A DNA stretch of 64,000 nucleotides from Exiguobacterium profundum (GTDB lineage Bacteria; Bacillota; Bacilli; Exiguobacteriales; Exiguobacteriaceae). The notes under the pieces are model-generated. The model was not told the origin of the DNA. It worked only from the letters and a program-made list of their open reading frames with translations, and ran no database searches. Below are positions 1 through 8,563 of the stretch, piece by piece. A program made the position numbers and the translations under genes. The stretch spans positions 701,331 to 765,330 of the forward strand of contig NZ_MRSV01000001.1 in assembly GCF_001909285.1 (NCBI RefSeq), written 5' to 3'. How positions within the stretch are numbered: position 1 is the first letter of the stretch; each line of letters begins with the position of its first letter.

Positions 1-371
1 TGCCACCACTCGGTCTAGGTGAAATCGGTGGGATTGACTCGGGTCAGTTCTTCGTCGTCTTGACCGGTGGACTCATCGGGGTCGTCTTGATGCGATTCGC
101 AGCTCGGATTTTCGTCAAGTTGCTTCATCAGCGTCCGACACTTGAAACGGCCGCTTTCATCATCGTCGGTTGGGTCGGGGTCAAGTTGACGGTGCTCGTA
201 CTTGAACACCCTGGTTTCAAGGAATTGATTGCCGGAACACCATTCGAATTCATGGGACTCCCAGACGGGTTCGTCCACTCGACAGCTTGGACGATTTTCT
301 TCTGGTCGGTCATGGTCGGGATTGCGACATGGGGCTGGTTCTCATCGAAACCGACAGCGGTCAAACAATAA
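1..371 (+). CDS. TerC family integral membrane protein (C-terminal part)
   Basis: Only the last ~123 codons are present; the frame is open to the left edge of the window. The visible protein has three strongly hydrophobic segments and the TerC-type pattern of a TGG(L/I)IGVVLMRFAA stretch followed by a VGWVGVKL stretch, as in the B. subtilis YkoY/YceF group. Family members are multi-pass membrane proteins linked to metal (manganese) export or metallation of secreted enzymes. The stop is followed directly by a hairpin terminator shared with the convergent mtnD. The family is fairly certain; the transported ion cannot be told from this fragment. Confidence 0.82.
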   Translation, partial: PPLGLGEIGGIDSGQFFVVLTGGLIGVVLMRFAARIFVKLLHQRPTLETAAFIIVGWVGVKLTVLVLEHPGFKELIAGTPFEFMGLPDGFVHSTAWTIFFWSVMVGIATWGWFSSKPTAVKQ

Positions 372-376
372 AAAGT

Positions 377-407
377 GGTCTCTCGTTTTTAAGCGAGAGA
401 CCTTTTC
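377..407. terminator. Bidirectional terminator between terC-like gene and mtnD
   Basis: A 9-bp perfect stem (GGTCTCTCG at 377-385, CGAGAGACC at 394-402) has T residues on the plus side and A residues on the other side, so it can end transcription from both convergent genes. Confidence 0.85.
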
Positions 408-941
408 TTATGCAGTTACATTCTCTTTGTCGTAAATCGGTACCCAGCCTTCAGTCGTCACGAAAATACGAACGGCGACGACTTGGCGGTCTTCTTGTAA
501 TGTGAAGTAATGACGTGTGTTGACCGGCACGGAGATGAGATCACCTGGATTGAGTTCGATATTGAAGTATCCGCGTTCTGCATCGTCAATCGCAAAGATG
601 CCGTGACCACTGACGATGAAACGAACCTCGTCATCTGTATGATGATGCTCTTTTTGGAAGTTGATTAGCAGTTCATCTAAATTCGGTGTCGCATCGGATA
701 GCGAGATGACGTCAGCCGTCTTGTAGCCACGTCGTGCTGATACATCTTGAATCTCGTCACGGAACGTCGCCAAGATGGCTTCTTTGTCTTCGTCTGTCAG
801 TTGGTAATTTTCCTGAAGAGAAGCCGGTAACTTTGCGATGTCCCATGCTTCGTAAAGGATGTCTCGTGATTCTAAAAAGGCACGTACCTCTTGTTGGTCG
901 CTGACGCGTTCTTCTGTTTGTTGGAAATAAATCGTTGCCAT
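408..941 (-). CDS. mtnD: Acireductone dioxygenase
   Basis: Cupin enzyme of the methionine salvage pathway that oxidises acireductone with O2 to 2-keto-4-methylthiobutyrate and formate (iron form). The 177-residue length is typical. The metal ligands fit the family pattern H-x-H-x3-E then a distant His: His99, His101, Glu105 and His144. It is the last gene of the minus-strand mtnW-X-B-D operon, 13 bases after mtnB, and starts with ATG behind a GGAGG site. Expression should follow the SAM-I riboswitch at 3445-3543. It ends in the shared terminator at 377-407. Confidence 0.95.
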   Translation of the reverse strand: MATIYFQQTEERVSDQQEVRAFLESRDILYEAWDIAKLPASLQENYQLTDEDKEAILATFRDEIQDVSARRGYKTADVISLSDATPNLDELLINFQKEHHHTDDEVRFIVSGHGIFAIDDAERGYFNIELNPGDLISVPVNTRHYFTLQEDRQVVAVRIFVTTEGWVPIYDKENVTA

Positions 942-954
942 GTTGAATTCCTCC

Positions 955-1572
955 TTATGAATGGACGCCTAAGGCGCGTAATTTTAATGAATAGCTGAAC
1001 AAAAATTCATATGCTTCTAAATAACGTTTTGCCGCAGCTGGCGTCTCGCCCCAAACGGTGATTCCGTGGTTCCGAATGAGGACGGCACCGGCATCGCTTG
1101 TGACGTGTGTGGCGAAAGCGCGAGCGAGCATCGGGATATCCGCGTGGTTCTCGATAATCGGGATTCGTACACTGGCCGTCTCTTCCCAATAACCGAGCGC
1201 TTTGATGATTTCTTGACCTGTGAACGTAACATGACCTTTTGCAGCATACAGTTCCGAGATGACGTTATTGTCGACCGTATGCACGTGAAGCGAACATGTT
1301 GCGTTCGTATTGTTGAAGATATCGACATGTAACAACGTCTCAGCCGACGGTTTGCCTGTCTGCTCTCCAATCAATTGACCGGTCGCATCAACGAGGACGA
1401 AATCTTCATCGGTGCGCTTTCGTTTATCACGACCGCTTGCCGTCACAAGGAATGTCAATGGGTCATCTGATACGCGGATCGCCAGGTTCCCGCTCGTTCC
1501 GGGGAACCAGTCTCGTGCGGCGAGCTCGTCTTTAATGTCGGCAAGTTCTCCCCACCGTTCTTGCACAGTCAT
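955..1572 (-). CDS. mtnB: Methylthioribulose-1-phosphate dehydratase
   Basis: Class II aldolase-fold zinc enzyme that dehydrates 5-methylthioribulose-1-phosphate to 2,3-diketo-5-methylthiopentyl-1-phosphate, the substrate of MtnW. The 205-residue protein shows the GTSGN phosphate-binding loop (about 25-29), the LHVHT zinc pair His96/His98 and a third His in RNHG near 169. Its ATG shares four bases with the mtnX stop (ATGA), so the two are translationally coupled; a GGAG site lies within the end of mtnX. Confidence 0.95.
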   Translation of the reverse strand: MTVQERWGELADIKDELAARDWFPGTSGNLAIRVSDDPLTFLVTASGRDKRKRTDEDFVLVDATGQLIGEQTGKPSAETLLHVDIFNNTNATCSLHVHTVDNNVISELYAAKGHVTFTGQEIIKALGYWEETASVRIPIIENHADIPMLARAFATHVTSDAGAVLIRNHGITVWGETPAAAKRYLEAYEFLFSYSLKLRALGVHS

Positions 1573-2219
1573 ACGTTCACTCCTTTCATATGAGCTGAGA
1601 TATCGTAGAATGTCTCGAACGGAATATGTCGAATTCCTTCCGCATCACATAGCGAAATCAATTGCCCCCGTGCATACACGACGTCGGCACGTTTGGCGAT
1701 TTCAAAGTCGGTGACGGAGTCCCCGATGACAATCAACGTGTCGGTAGGTGAGACAATCTGTCGGGCAATCGTCGGCTTGCAGCATCCACAATCGTTCGAA
1801 CAATGGACATCGCATGTATGAGGCCAGGTGACGTGTGCCGTCTCTCCAGAGAAATCAACATGATTGCAGTAGATGTGTTCCGGTTCGACGTAACCTTCTA
1901 GAATCGGATGGACGAAAAAGTCCATTCCGCCACTGACGACATCAAATCGAAAGCCGCATGACTGTGTCTCCTGTAAAAACTCGATAAACCCTGGTCGAAA
2001 CGTTATGGTCGACTGAAGAAATTCACGGTACTTCAATTCCTGTTCACTCGGGAGCAAGCTGAACATCTGACCGACGCCTTCGCGAATGGAAAGCGTTTGG
2101 TTCAACACACCATCTTTAAGTTCGACCCATTCAGGTGGGGCGAAGCGTCGCATCAATGCGATGATGTTATCTTCTTCCGTGATGGTCCCGTCGAAATCAC
2201 AGATGACGTGCGTACTCAT
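1569..2219 (-). CDS. mtnX: 2-hydroxy-3-keto-5-methylthiopentenyl-1-phosphate phosphatase
   Basis: HAD-superfamily phosphatase that removes phosphate from the MtnW product to give acireductone. The catalytic DFDGT motif sits at residues 8-12 (Asp8 nucleophile, Asp10 acid/base), and a later [11 protein letters not shown] motif supplies the Mg-binding aspartates. A Cys-rich stretch near residue 140 (CSNDCGCC) is notable. I chose the ATG at 2219 because it forms an ATGA overlap with the mtnW stop; an in-frame start at 2231 would lie deeper inside mtnW. About 216 residues, the normal size. Confidence 0.93.
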   Translation of the reverse strand: MSTHVICDFDGTITEEDNIIALMRRFAPPEWVELKDGVLNQTLSIREGVGQMFSLLPSEQELKYREFLQSTITFRPGFIEFLQETQSCGFRFDVVSGGMDFFVHPILEGYVEPEHIYCNHVDFSGETAHVTWPHTCDVHCSNDCGCCKPTIARQIVSPTDTLIVIGDSVTDFEIAKRADVVYARGQLISLCDAEGIRHIPFETFYDISAHMKGVNV

Positions 2220-3370
2220 CGTGCACCCCACGCATCTAAAGCAGTCGATAACGCATCGGTCTCGCTCGTCTTACCAATTGCTTGATCGATCGCTTGGCGG
2301 AACGCTCTCGCTCCGTCAGCCGCACCGTCTGGATGTCCGTGAATCCCACCACCCGCATTGATGACGACATCTGATCCGAAGTCACGAATCAAATCTGGTA
2401 CGAGTCCAGGATGGATTCCGGCAGACGGGACCGTCAGAATCGGTTTCGTCCAATGAGGTTCTGTCGCGTACGTCTGAATCTGTTGTGCCTCGTCTTTCGG
2501 TGTCGACAGTGAACCGTATGGCGACGGGAAGAGTGTCAAGTCTGCCCCGGCCAAGCGAATCAGTTTCCCGAACAGTAGGGAATGACGAACCGATCCGGTC
2601 AACGCTCCGGCAAAAGCGGGATGTGCCAAAATCGGGACATGAATCTCAGGATCTTTAGCGAGCTCGCGCAATGCGTCGAGCCCATACGTATATACGTTGA
2701 ATAAGAGTGCGGTCGCGCCTGCCTCAATCAATCGCTTCGCCTGGTCGCGTAAGGTGAAAACGGGTCCGCTCAACGTGACGGCGTATAGAACGGAGCGACC
2801 GGTCGTTTCTTTATGCTCCCGGATGACCGATGCCCCGATCCGTGCCCGTTCGAGCGACGGGGTGAGCGGATTGTCATATAGAATTTCATCGTCTTTGACG
2901 AGGTCGATGCTGCCTGCGAACTGGTCCCGGAGTTGTGTCGACAAAAAATCAAGGTCTCGTCCGATGACGCCTTTGAAGATGCTCATCGCGAGCGGGCGGT
3001 CGTGTACACGAAGGATGTCCCGGACCCCTTCAACTCCGAATGCGGCACCCGGAAAGTCCGGTGCGAGTTCCTCTGGAAGCGAGAGGTCGACAAGTTGAAC
3101 GCCTGGGTCGAGGGAGAGCTTACCGAATGTCGTCGTCAGAATGGACGAAAAGTCCGGTGTCACGTTATGTAGCGGGTAGCGAATCGAGAAGCGACTTGTC
3201 GTTTCTTGTTGGGACGTGGCGATGACCTCACCTCGGAACGCTTGCAGTTGATATTGTTCGAGATGGTTCAACTCGGTCCATGTCCCGACGGTCAGCTCAT
3301 GTGCGATTTTCTCAGCTACACGCTCGACGTGATCGGTATGTTTGATTTCATAAGTAGCGATGATTCCCAT
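2216..3370 (-). CDS. mtnW: 2,3-diketo-5-methylthiopentyl-1-phosphate enolase (RuBisCO-like protein)
   Basis: A RuBisCO-like protein that enolises diketo-methylthiopentyl-phosphate in methionine salvage; it is not a CO2-fixing RuBisCO. The 384-residue protein keeps the Mg/carbamate centre as KDDE at residues 159-162 (Lys159 would carry the carbamate) and the C-terminal phosphate loop with a GGGIHGHPDG motif. First gene of the minus-strand mtn operon. ATG at 3370 follows a GGAGGAACTT site. A SAM-I riboswitch and terminator precede it. Confidence 0.95.
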   Translation of the reverse strand: MGIIATYEIKHTDHVERVAEKIAHELTVGTWTELNHLEQYQLQAFRGEVIATSQQETTSRFSIRYPLHNVTPDFSSILTTTFGKLSLDPGVQLVDLSLPEELAPDFPGAAFGVEGVRDILRVHDRPLAMSIFKGVIGRDLDFLSTQLRDQFAGSIDLVKDDEILYDNPLTPSLERARIGASVIREHKETTGRSVLYAVTLSGPVFTLRDQAKRLIEAGATALLFNVYTYGLDALRELAKDPEIHVPILAHPAFAGALTGSVRHSLLFGKLIRLAGADLTLFPSPYGSLSTPKDEAQQIQTYATEPHWTKPILTVPSAGIHPGLVPDLIRDFGSDVVINAGGGIHGHPDGAADGARAFRQAIDQAIGKTSETDALSTALDAWGAR

Positions 3371-3387
3371 AAGTTCCTCCTTTCAGG

Positions 3388-3427
3388 TAAAAAAAAAAAT
3401 GACCTCATGCCAAGGCAAGAGGTCATT
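3388..3427 (-). terminator. Riboswitch-controlled terminator upstream of mtnW
   Basis: Read on the minus strand, an 8-bp stem (ATGACCTC at 3399-3406 with GAGGTCAT at 3419-3426) plus an inner TGCC/GGCA stem is followed by about ten U residues. It lies between the SAM aptamer and mtnW, the usual place for the expression platform of a transcription-terminating SAM-I riboswitch. Confidence 0.9.
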
Positions 3428-3444
3428 CAAAAAAACAATGAACT

Positions 3445-3543
3445 CTTATCTCTCAGCGTTAGCTGCAAGAATTAGCACCGTGCCATTTCTGGTCGGTTGC
3501 TGCGACATCATCGGGCTTGTCCCTCCGTCTGCTCTTGATAAGA
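3445..3543 (-). promoter_or_regulatory. SAM-I (S-box) riboswitch controlling mtnWXBD
   Basis: On the minus strand the segment starts CTTATCAAGAGCAG, then GGAGGGA, GCCCGATGATG, the CAGCAACC core, GGCACGGTGCTAATTC, and closes with GAGAGATAAG, which pairs with the 5' end. These are the conserved blocks of the SAM-I aptamer in order. High SAM should favour the terminator at 3388-3427 and shut the salvage operon. Confidence 0.95.
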
Positions 3544-3572
3544 ATAGTTGTGAAGTTGTGAAATTTAATTGA

Positions 3573-3601
3573 ATTTTTACATAGAATCGCTCACTCGTCA
3601 A
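3573..3601 (-). promoter_or_regulatory. Possible promoter for mtnWXBD
   Basis: On the minus strand TTGACG (3596-3601) lies 16-17 bases before a weak A-rich -10 region (TAAAAA/AAAAAT, 3573-3579). It sits about 25 bases upstream of the SAM aptamer, so position is right but the -10 match is poor. Confidence 0.35.
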
Positions 3602-3684
3602 TTCCTTTTTTTGAGAAAAATTGTTTAAAAATAATGTTTCTATATATGCGTGTCGAAAATAAGTGGGCGACTGAAAATAGAGGA

Positions 3685-3714
3685 TTGACAACTAGCATGC
3701 CTAGTCCGTAATAT
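3685..3714 (+). promoter_or_regulatory. Promoter for mtnKA and transporter operon
   Basis: A perfect -35 TTGACA (3685-3690) and a -10 TAATAT (3709-3714) are separated by 18 bases. Predicted start of transcription near 3721 is about 30 bases before the SAM-I aptamer. Confidence 0.75.
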
Positions 3715-3749
3715 TCGTCTCAACACGTCCAACACAATTACATCATTTA

Positions 3750-3852
3750 CTCTTATCGCGAGTTGGCAGAGGGAATTGGCCCTAAGACGCCGCAGCAACC
3801 GACCATTTGGCACGGTGCTACATCCACCAGACACATGTCTGAAAGATGAGAG
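3750..3852 (+). promoter_or_regulatory. SAM-I (S-box) riboswitch controlling mtnKA
   Basis: The segment begins CTCTTATCGCGAG, continues with CAGAGGGA, GGCCCTAAGACGCC, the GCAGCAACC core and GGCACGGTGCTACATCC, and ends GATGAGAG, which pairs back to the 5' end. It is the second SAM-I aptamer of the locus and faces away from the first. Confidence 0.95.
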
Positions 3853-3871
3853 GAACAACCATTTTGGGTGT

Positions 3872-3904
3872 GCCTCTTTCTCGCGGAGAAAGGGGCTTTT
3901 TTCA
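3872..3904 (+). terminator. Riboswitch-controlled terminator upstream of mtnK
   Basis: GCCTCTTTCTC (3872-3882) pairs with GAGAAAGGGGC (3886-3896), with one G-U pair, and is followed by six T residues. It is the expression platform of the SAM-I riboswitch just upstream. Confidence 0.9.
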
Positions 3905-3934
3905 TGCATAGATCCAAGAAAGGGGAAAATCATC

Positions 3935-5086
3935 ATGGCTTATGAGGCGTTTACAGAACAAAGTGTCGTCGAACACGTTCGACAGTTGGGGTTACTAGAA
4001 GAGGGGATTGCAGAATGTGAGGAGATTGGGGATGGCAATTTAAATCTCGTCTTTCGCATTCGTCAAGGAGAAACGTCATTGATTGTGAAACAAGCGTTGC
4101 CGTACGCAAAAGTCGTGGGAGAGAGTTGGCCGCTCACGCTTGACCGGTCGTGGATCGAACAACTGGCACTCCGTGAATTTTCTAAGGTCGTTCCTCAGTT
4201 CGTACCGGATGTACTCGGTAGCGACCGTGAACTCGCCTATACGATTTTGGAGGATCTGTCAGCGTTTGAGATTGTTCGGACGGGCTTCCTAAAAGGAGAG
4301 AGCTATCCGAATTTAGCCCGCCACGTCGGTACGTTTCTCGGTGAAACGTTGTTTGCGACGTCTGACTACGCGAACGGACCGCTCGTGAAGAAACAAAAAG
4401 AAAAAGAGTATTACAATCCAGAGCTATGCGATATCACGGAAAAGCTGATCTTCACCGACCCGTATCGCGATGCAGATTCGAATCAAATCGAAGCGGCCCT
4501 TCGTCCGGATGTGGAGCAACTGTGGTCAGACCTCGCCTTGAAAATTGAAGTGACGAAATTGAAGGTTGGGTTCGTGACCAAACATGAAGCGTTGCTACAT
4601 GGAGATTTACATACAGGAAGCATTTTTGCGACCCGTTTGGAAACGAAAATCATCGATCCTGAGTTTGCCTTTTACGGTCCGTTCGGCTTTGACATCGGTC
4701 AAATCATTGCCCATTTGGTGTTCTCAACGTATGCGCATCCGTTGAAACGATTCGAACGCTTCACAGAAGTGCTCACGGTCTGGGAGACGTTCGAAAAAAC
4801 GTTCCGTACCCGCTTTACACAGACGGTCGAGCCGTTCAACACAGTAGGATTCGTGGACGAACTGTTGCCATCCATTTTGAGCGATGCGATCGGCTACGCA
4901 GGTTGCGAATTGATTCGGCGGACGGTCGGTCTAGCTGGTGTCGCCGACTTAGAGACATTGCCGGATGACCTTCGCATCGAACGGAAACGCCACGCCCTAG
5001 AACTTGGTACGCGTCTCATCAAACAGCGTCATCAGATTCAATCGATCGATCAGCTGATCCCGGTCTTGTCGGAGGTGCGCGTATGA
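3935..5086 (+). CDS. mtnK: S-methyl-5-thioribose kinase
   Basis: Phosphorylates 5-methylthioribose to its 1-phosphate, the entry step of the salvage branch from methylthioribose. The 383-residue protein has the eukaryotic-kinase-like/APH fold: a GDGNLN loop at 32-37, the HGDLH catalytic motif at about 222-226 and an IDPEFAFYG metal motif after it. The frame is open further upstream to 3776 but that part lies inside the SAM riboswitch and terminator, so I use the ATG at 3935 behind AAAGGGG. It overlaps mtnA by four bases (ATGA). Confidence 0.95.
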   Translation: MAYEAFTEQSVVEHVRQLGLLEEGIAECEEIGDGNLNLVFRIRQGETSLIVKQALPYAKVVGESWPLTLDRSWIEQLALREFSKVVPQFVPDVLGSDRELAYTILEDLSAFEIVRTGFLKGESYPNLARHVGTFLGETLFATSDYANGPLVKKQKEKEYYNPELCDITEKLIFTDPYRDADSNQIEAALRPDVEQLWSDLALKIEVTKLKVGFVTKHEALLHGDLHTGSIFATRLETKIIDPEFAFYGPFGFDIGQIIAHLVFSTYAHPLKRFERFTEVLTVWETFEKTFRTRFTQTVEPFNTVGFVDELLPSILSDAIGYAGCELIRRTVGLAGVADLETLPDDLRIERKRHALELGTRLIKQRHQIQSIDQLIPVLSEVRV

Positions 5087-6117
5087 GTGTGCAAAGTATT
5101 CATTTCGATGCCGACACGGAAGTGTTGACGATTTTAGATCAGACGCTGTTGCCGCAAGAAGAGCGCTATGTCGAAGTGTTGACGCTCGAACAAGCCGAGC
5201 AGGCAATCAAGTCGCTTCAAGTTCGCGGTGCACCGGCCATCGCTTATTTCGGGGCGTTTGTCCTTGCGAAAGAAGCGTCACGTCTGCAAGACAATCCATA
5301 TTTTCATCTCCAATTGAATCAAGTCGGTCAACGGTTGATTGCGACAAGACCGACCGCGGTCAACTTACAGCATGTCATCGAATCACTCCTTCGACTGAAT
5401 GTGGGAGAGGACTTTGAACAGATTGCAAAAGCAATCAAGCAGCGTGCGATTGAAATCTTTGAACAAGACGTGGCTACGTATCGCACGATTGGGGAACATG
5501 CGCTCACCGTGTTACCCGCTGGTGGCAACGTATTGACGATTTGTAACGCCGGTGCCATCGCGACGTCACGATACGGTACCGCGCTCGCGCCGTTCTATGT
5601 CGGGAAAGAGCGTGGCATCCCGTTTCGGGTGTTCGCGTCCGAAACGCGACCGCTGCTTCAAGGAGCACGACTGACCGTATGGGAGCTCGACCGGGCAGAT
5701 ATCGATGTCACACTGATTACAGATAACATGGCGGCCTGGACCATCCAGACGAAACAAATCGATGCTATCATCGTCGGGGCGGACCGCATCACCCGTACCG
5801 GTCATACAGCGAATAAAATCGGAACACTTCAGCTTGCGATTTTGGCGAAGCATTACGGCATCCCATTCTATGTGGCTGCTCCGCATTCGACATTCGATTT
5901 AGAGGCAGATGACACGATTCAAATCGAAGAACGGGACGCGCATGAAGTGACCCATATCGGGGGACATCCGACGGCACTCGTCGGCATCACCGTCTTCAAT
6001 CCGGCGTTTGATGTGACACCACCCGAACTGATTACCGGTCTAATTACAGAGACAGGTGTGCTCGAACCGACTGAGTCGGTCATTGTAGAACATGTAGGAG
6101 GAAACACATATGTCTAA
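5083..6117 (+). CDS. mtnA: S-methyl-5-thioribose-1-phosphate isomerase
   Basis: Converts methylthioribose-1-phosphate (aldose) to methylthioribulose-1-phosphate (ketose), linking MtnK to MtnB. The 344-residue protein belongs to the eIF2B-like isomerases; the RGAPAIAYFGA segment near the start, the catalytic Cys154 in TICNAGAIA and Asp234 in VGADRIT are present. Overlaps mtnK by ATGA and the next gene by eight bases, so the whole plus-strand arm is one coupled operon. Confidence 0.95.
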   Translation: MSVQSIHFDADTEVLTILDQTLLPQEERYVEVLTLEQAEQAIKSLQVRGAPAIAYFGAFVLAKEASRLQDNPYFHLQLNQVGQRLIATRPTAVNLQHVIESLLRLNVGEDFEQIAKAIKQRAIEIFEQDVATYRTIGEHALTVLPAGGNVLTICNAGAIATSRYGTALAPFYVGKERGIPFRVFASETRPLLQGARLTVWELDRADIDVTLITDNMAAWTIQTKQIDAIIVGADRITRTGHTANKIGTLQLAILAKHYGIPFYVAAPHSTFDLEADDTIQIEERDAHEVTHIGGHPTALVGITVFNPAFDVTPPELITGLITETGVLEPTESVIVEHVGGNTYV

Positions 6118-7189
6118 AAAAATCATCTTCTTCCTGTTGACCGTCATCCTGGCACTTGCCGGATGCACGAATGAACAGGCTCAACCGAAAACGACTACGA
6201 CAACAAGTAAAACGGAAGCGAAAACCGTCAACGTCTCAAATGAGACGCTTCCGAAAAATCTAGAAGTCGCCCTCGTTATGCAGATGTCGATCGGGACGTT
6301 CTCTTCGCAGTATATCGAAGGGGTGACCGAGCAAGTCGAAGCGTTCGGTGGCAACGTGAAAGTGTATAATGCCGAAAATGATTTGTCGAAAATGGCGAGT
6401 TATGTCGATACGGCGACGACGCAAGGAGTCGATGTGATTTTGATTGACCACGGACGTGCCGATGCCTTGAAAGAACCGGTTCAACGGGCGCTCAACAAAG
6501 GCATCAAAGTCGTTGCATTCGATAACGATTTGACGAACGAAGGCGTGACGGTCATCGACCAAGATGATTATTCACTAGCATGGCGCTCGCTCAAAGCACT
6601 CGCGGAAGATTTGGACGGGGAAGGGAACATCGTCACGATTTGGGTCGGTGGATTCACCCCGATGGAACGTCGACATACGATTTATGACGCGTTCTTAAAA
6701 CGCTATCCCGGCATCCAGGAAGTCGCAAAGTTCGGTTCGGCGACGAACAACACGGCGCTCGATACGCAAAGCCAGATGGAGGCGATTTTGAAGAAGTACC
6801 CGGAAGGCGAAATTGATGCGGTGTTTGCGATGTGGGATGAGTTCGCAAAAGGGGCGAGCCGTGCCATCAAACAGGCAGGACGTGACGAGATTGCCGTCTA
6901 TGGAATTGATTTGAGTGACGAAGATTTACAACTTATGCAAGAAGAGGGAAGTCCGTGGAAAGTGACAGCTGCCACAGATCCAGCCGAAATCGGTCGCATT
7001 CAAGTCCGTTACGCTTATCAAAAAGTAGTCGGGGACGAAACGCCTTCCATTCATTCGGTCGACCCATATCTAGTGGATCGTGATGTCTTGCCGGACGAGG
7101 CTGTCACGATGGATGATCTTGGACAGTACGTTCCGGGTTGGGGCGAATCAAATGCGGCATGGTCGGATTGGATGAAGGAGACGGACTGA
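6110..7189 (+). CDS. Sugar-type ABC transporter substrate-binding lipoprotein (candidate methylthioribose binder)
   Basis: A 359-residue periplasmic-binding-protein (ribose RbsB-like, type 1) lipoprotein: short signal peptide with lipobox LAGC (Cys19), a T/K-rich linker, then the two-lobed domain with ALVMQMSIGTFSS near the start and IDHGRADALKEPV, DNDLT and WVGGFT segments typical of the family. It overlaps mtnA by eight bases and is followed by its ATPase and permease, so it should be expressed only when SAM is low. Methylthioribose is the obvious ligand from context, but the specificity is inferred; another pentose-like compound is possible. Confidence 0.85.
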   Translation: MSKKIIFFLLTVILALAGCTNEQAQPKTTTTTSKTEAKTVNVSNETLPKNLEVALVMQMSIGTFSSQYIEGVTEQVEAFGGNVKVYNAENDLSKMASYVDTATTQGVDVILIDHGRADALKEPVQRALNKGIKVVAFDNDLTNEGVTVIDQDDYSLAWRSLKALAEDLDGEGNIVTIWVGGFTPMERRHTIYDAFLKRYPGIQEVAKFGSATNNTALDTQSQMEAILKKYPEGEIDAVFAMWDEFAKGASRAIKQAGRDEIAVYGIDLSDEDLQLMQEEGSPWKVTAATDPAEIGRIQVRYAYQKVVGDETPSIHSVDPYLVDRDVLPDEAVTMDDLGQYVPGWGESNAAWSDWMKETD

Positions 7190-8562
7190 TGATTCACTTG
7201 GAACGAATCACGAAACAGTACGGTGACGTCACGGTGCTTGATCAACTGTCATTCAGTTTGAAGCCTGGAGACATTCATGGTCTCCTCGGTTTGAACGGGG
7301 CCGGTAAGAGTACCCTCATCAAACTGCTAAACGGAACGGTCGAACCGACGTCCGGCGAATTGTCCATTGATGGAAAACCAATCTGGCTCACACCAGCGGA
7401 AGCGATTCGTCATGGCATCATCACGGTATCGCAAGAAGTCGATGATGCGCTCTATTTGGACTTGCCTGTGTATGAGAATGTCCTTCCATGGCAGACGGTG
7501 AAATGGATTCGCCCGCAACGTTTGAAAGAGCGAGCGCAACGCGTGTTGTCCCGAGTCGGTTTAGAGGTCGATCCAACGATTCCAGCCGGTGAATACCCGC
7601 TCAGCGTGAAGCAGCGCCTTCTCATCGCCCGAGCACTCGAGAGCGATGCCAAGTATTTACTCCTCGACGAACCGACCGCTGCCTTATCGGAAACGGAGGC
7701 CGACGCCTTACTGGAATTGTTACAGAAGCTTGCGACAGAAGGAGTCGGAATTGTATTGGTCACGCATCGTTCAAACGAGCTCACACGGGTCACGTCGACC
7801 TCTACGTTTCTTCGAGACGGACGTGTTGTGTACGATGGACCGTACCAATCGCTCTCCTCGGAAGCGGTGCAGACATTTTTGAGTGGGACGACATTTGATG
7901 CAGTGTTAGAAAAGGCAGTGCCTGAAAATGAGATTTTCTTGTCTGCGCAGTTGCCCCTTCCACTCTTCCAATCTGACATTTCGATTGAAGCGTATCGCGG
8001 GGAAGTGCTCGGGATTGGTGGATTGACGGGAAGTGGGAAGACGGAACTGATGGAAGCATTGTTCGGTCTTTCTGGGATTCGTCAATCCATCACAATCGAG
8101 GGGAAAGAGCACGTGATCAAAGAACCGGCAGACGCCGTACGTTTAGGATTTGCACTCGTTCCAGAGGAGAGACGTCGTCATGGATTATTTTTAGACGAGA
8201 CGATTGAACGGAACGTGATTGCTGTCGCAGGAAAGACCGATGATGTCTCGGACGTATTGAAATCGCTTCGTGTCCGCTATGCGAACGTGAAACAACCGGT
8301 AAGTGAGCTGAGTGGCGGAAATCAGCAGAAGGTCGTCTTCAGCAAATGGTTGCTCGATGACCGAGACATCTATCTGCTCGACGAACCGACAAAAGGAATC
8401 GATATCGCAGCGAAACAAGACGTGTATGAACGCGTCATTGCACTCGCGAAACAAGGGAAGACCGTATTGTTCACGTCAAGTGAGCGACATGAACTCGAAC
8501 GGGTCGCCAATCGAATCGTTTGGCTCGACCGTGGACAAATTGTAGAGAAAGGAGGCGTGTAA
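7189..8562 (+). CDS. Sugar ABC transporter ATPase with two nucleotide-binding domains (RbsA-like)
   Basis: A 457-residue fused double ATPase. The first domain has Walker A GLNGAGKST (34-42), a degenerate signature LSVKQR and Walker B LLLDEPTAAL; the second has Walker A GLTGSGKTE (about 278-286), signature LSGGNQQK and Walker B YLLDEPTKGID. This arrangement is that of RbsA/MglA-type importers. Its ATG overlaps the preceding stop in TGATG (7187-7191), which is why I prefer 7189 to an upstream in-frame start at 7138. It energises the import of the substrate bound by the preceding lipoprotein. Confidence 0.9.
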   Translation: MIHLERITKQYGDVTVLDQLSFSLKPGDIHGLLGLNGAGKSTLIKLLNGTVEPTSGELSIDGKPIWLTPAEAIRHGIITVSQEVDDALYLDLPVYENVLPWQTVKWIRPQRLKERAQRVLSRVGLEVDPTIPAGEYPLSVKQRLLIARALESDAKYLLLDEPTAALSETEADALLELLQKLATEGVGIVLVTHRSNELTRVTSTSTFLRDGRVVYDGPYQSLSSEAVQTFLSGTTFDAVLEKAVPENEIFLSAQLPLPLFQSDISIEAYRGEVLGIGGLTGSGKTELMEALFGLSGIRQSITIEGKEHVIKEPADAVRLGFALVPEERRRHGLFLDETIERNVIAVAGKTDDVSDVLKSLRVRYANVKQPVSELSGGNQQKVVFSKWLLDDRDIYLLDEPTKGIDIAAKQDVYERVIALAKQGKTVLFTSSERHELERVANRIVWLDRGQIVEKGGV

Positions 8563-8563
8563 G

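Noticed and set aside
2216-3370. A carbon-fixing RuBisCO
   Set aside because: Size, operon and motif set are those of the MtnW enolase; no small subunit or phosphoribulokinase is present.
3776-3934. An upstream extension of the mtnK frame
   Set aside because: It runs through the SAM-I aptamer and terminator; the ATG at 3935 has a proper ribosome site and matches the family length.
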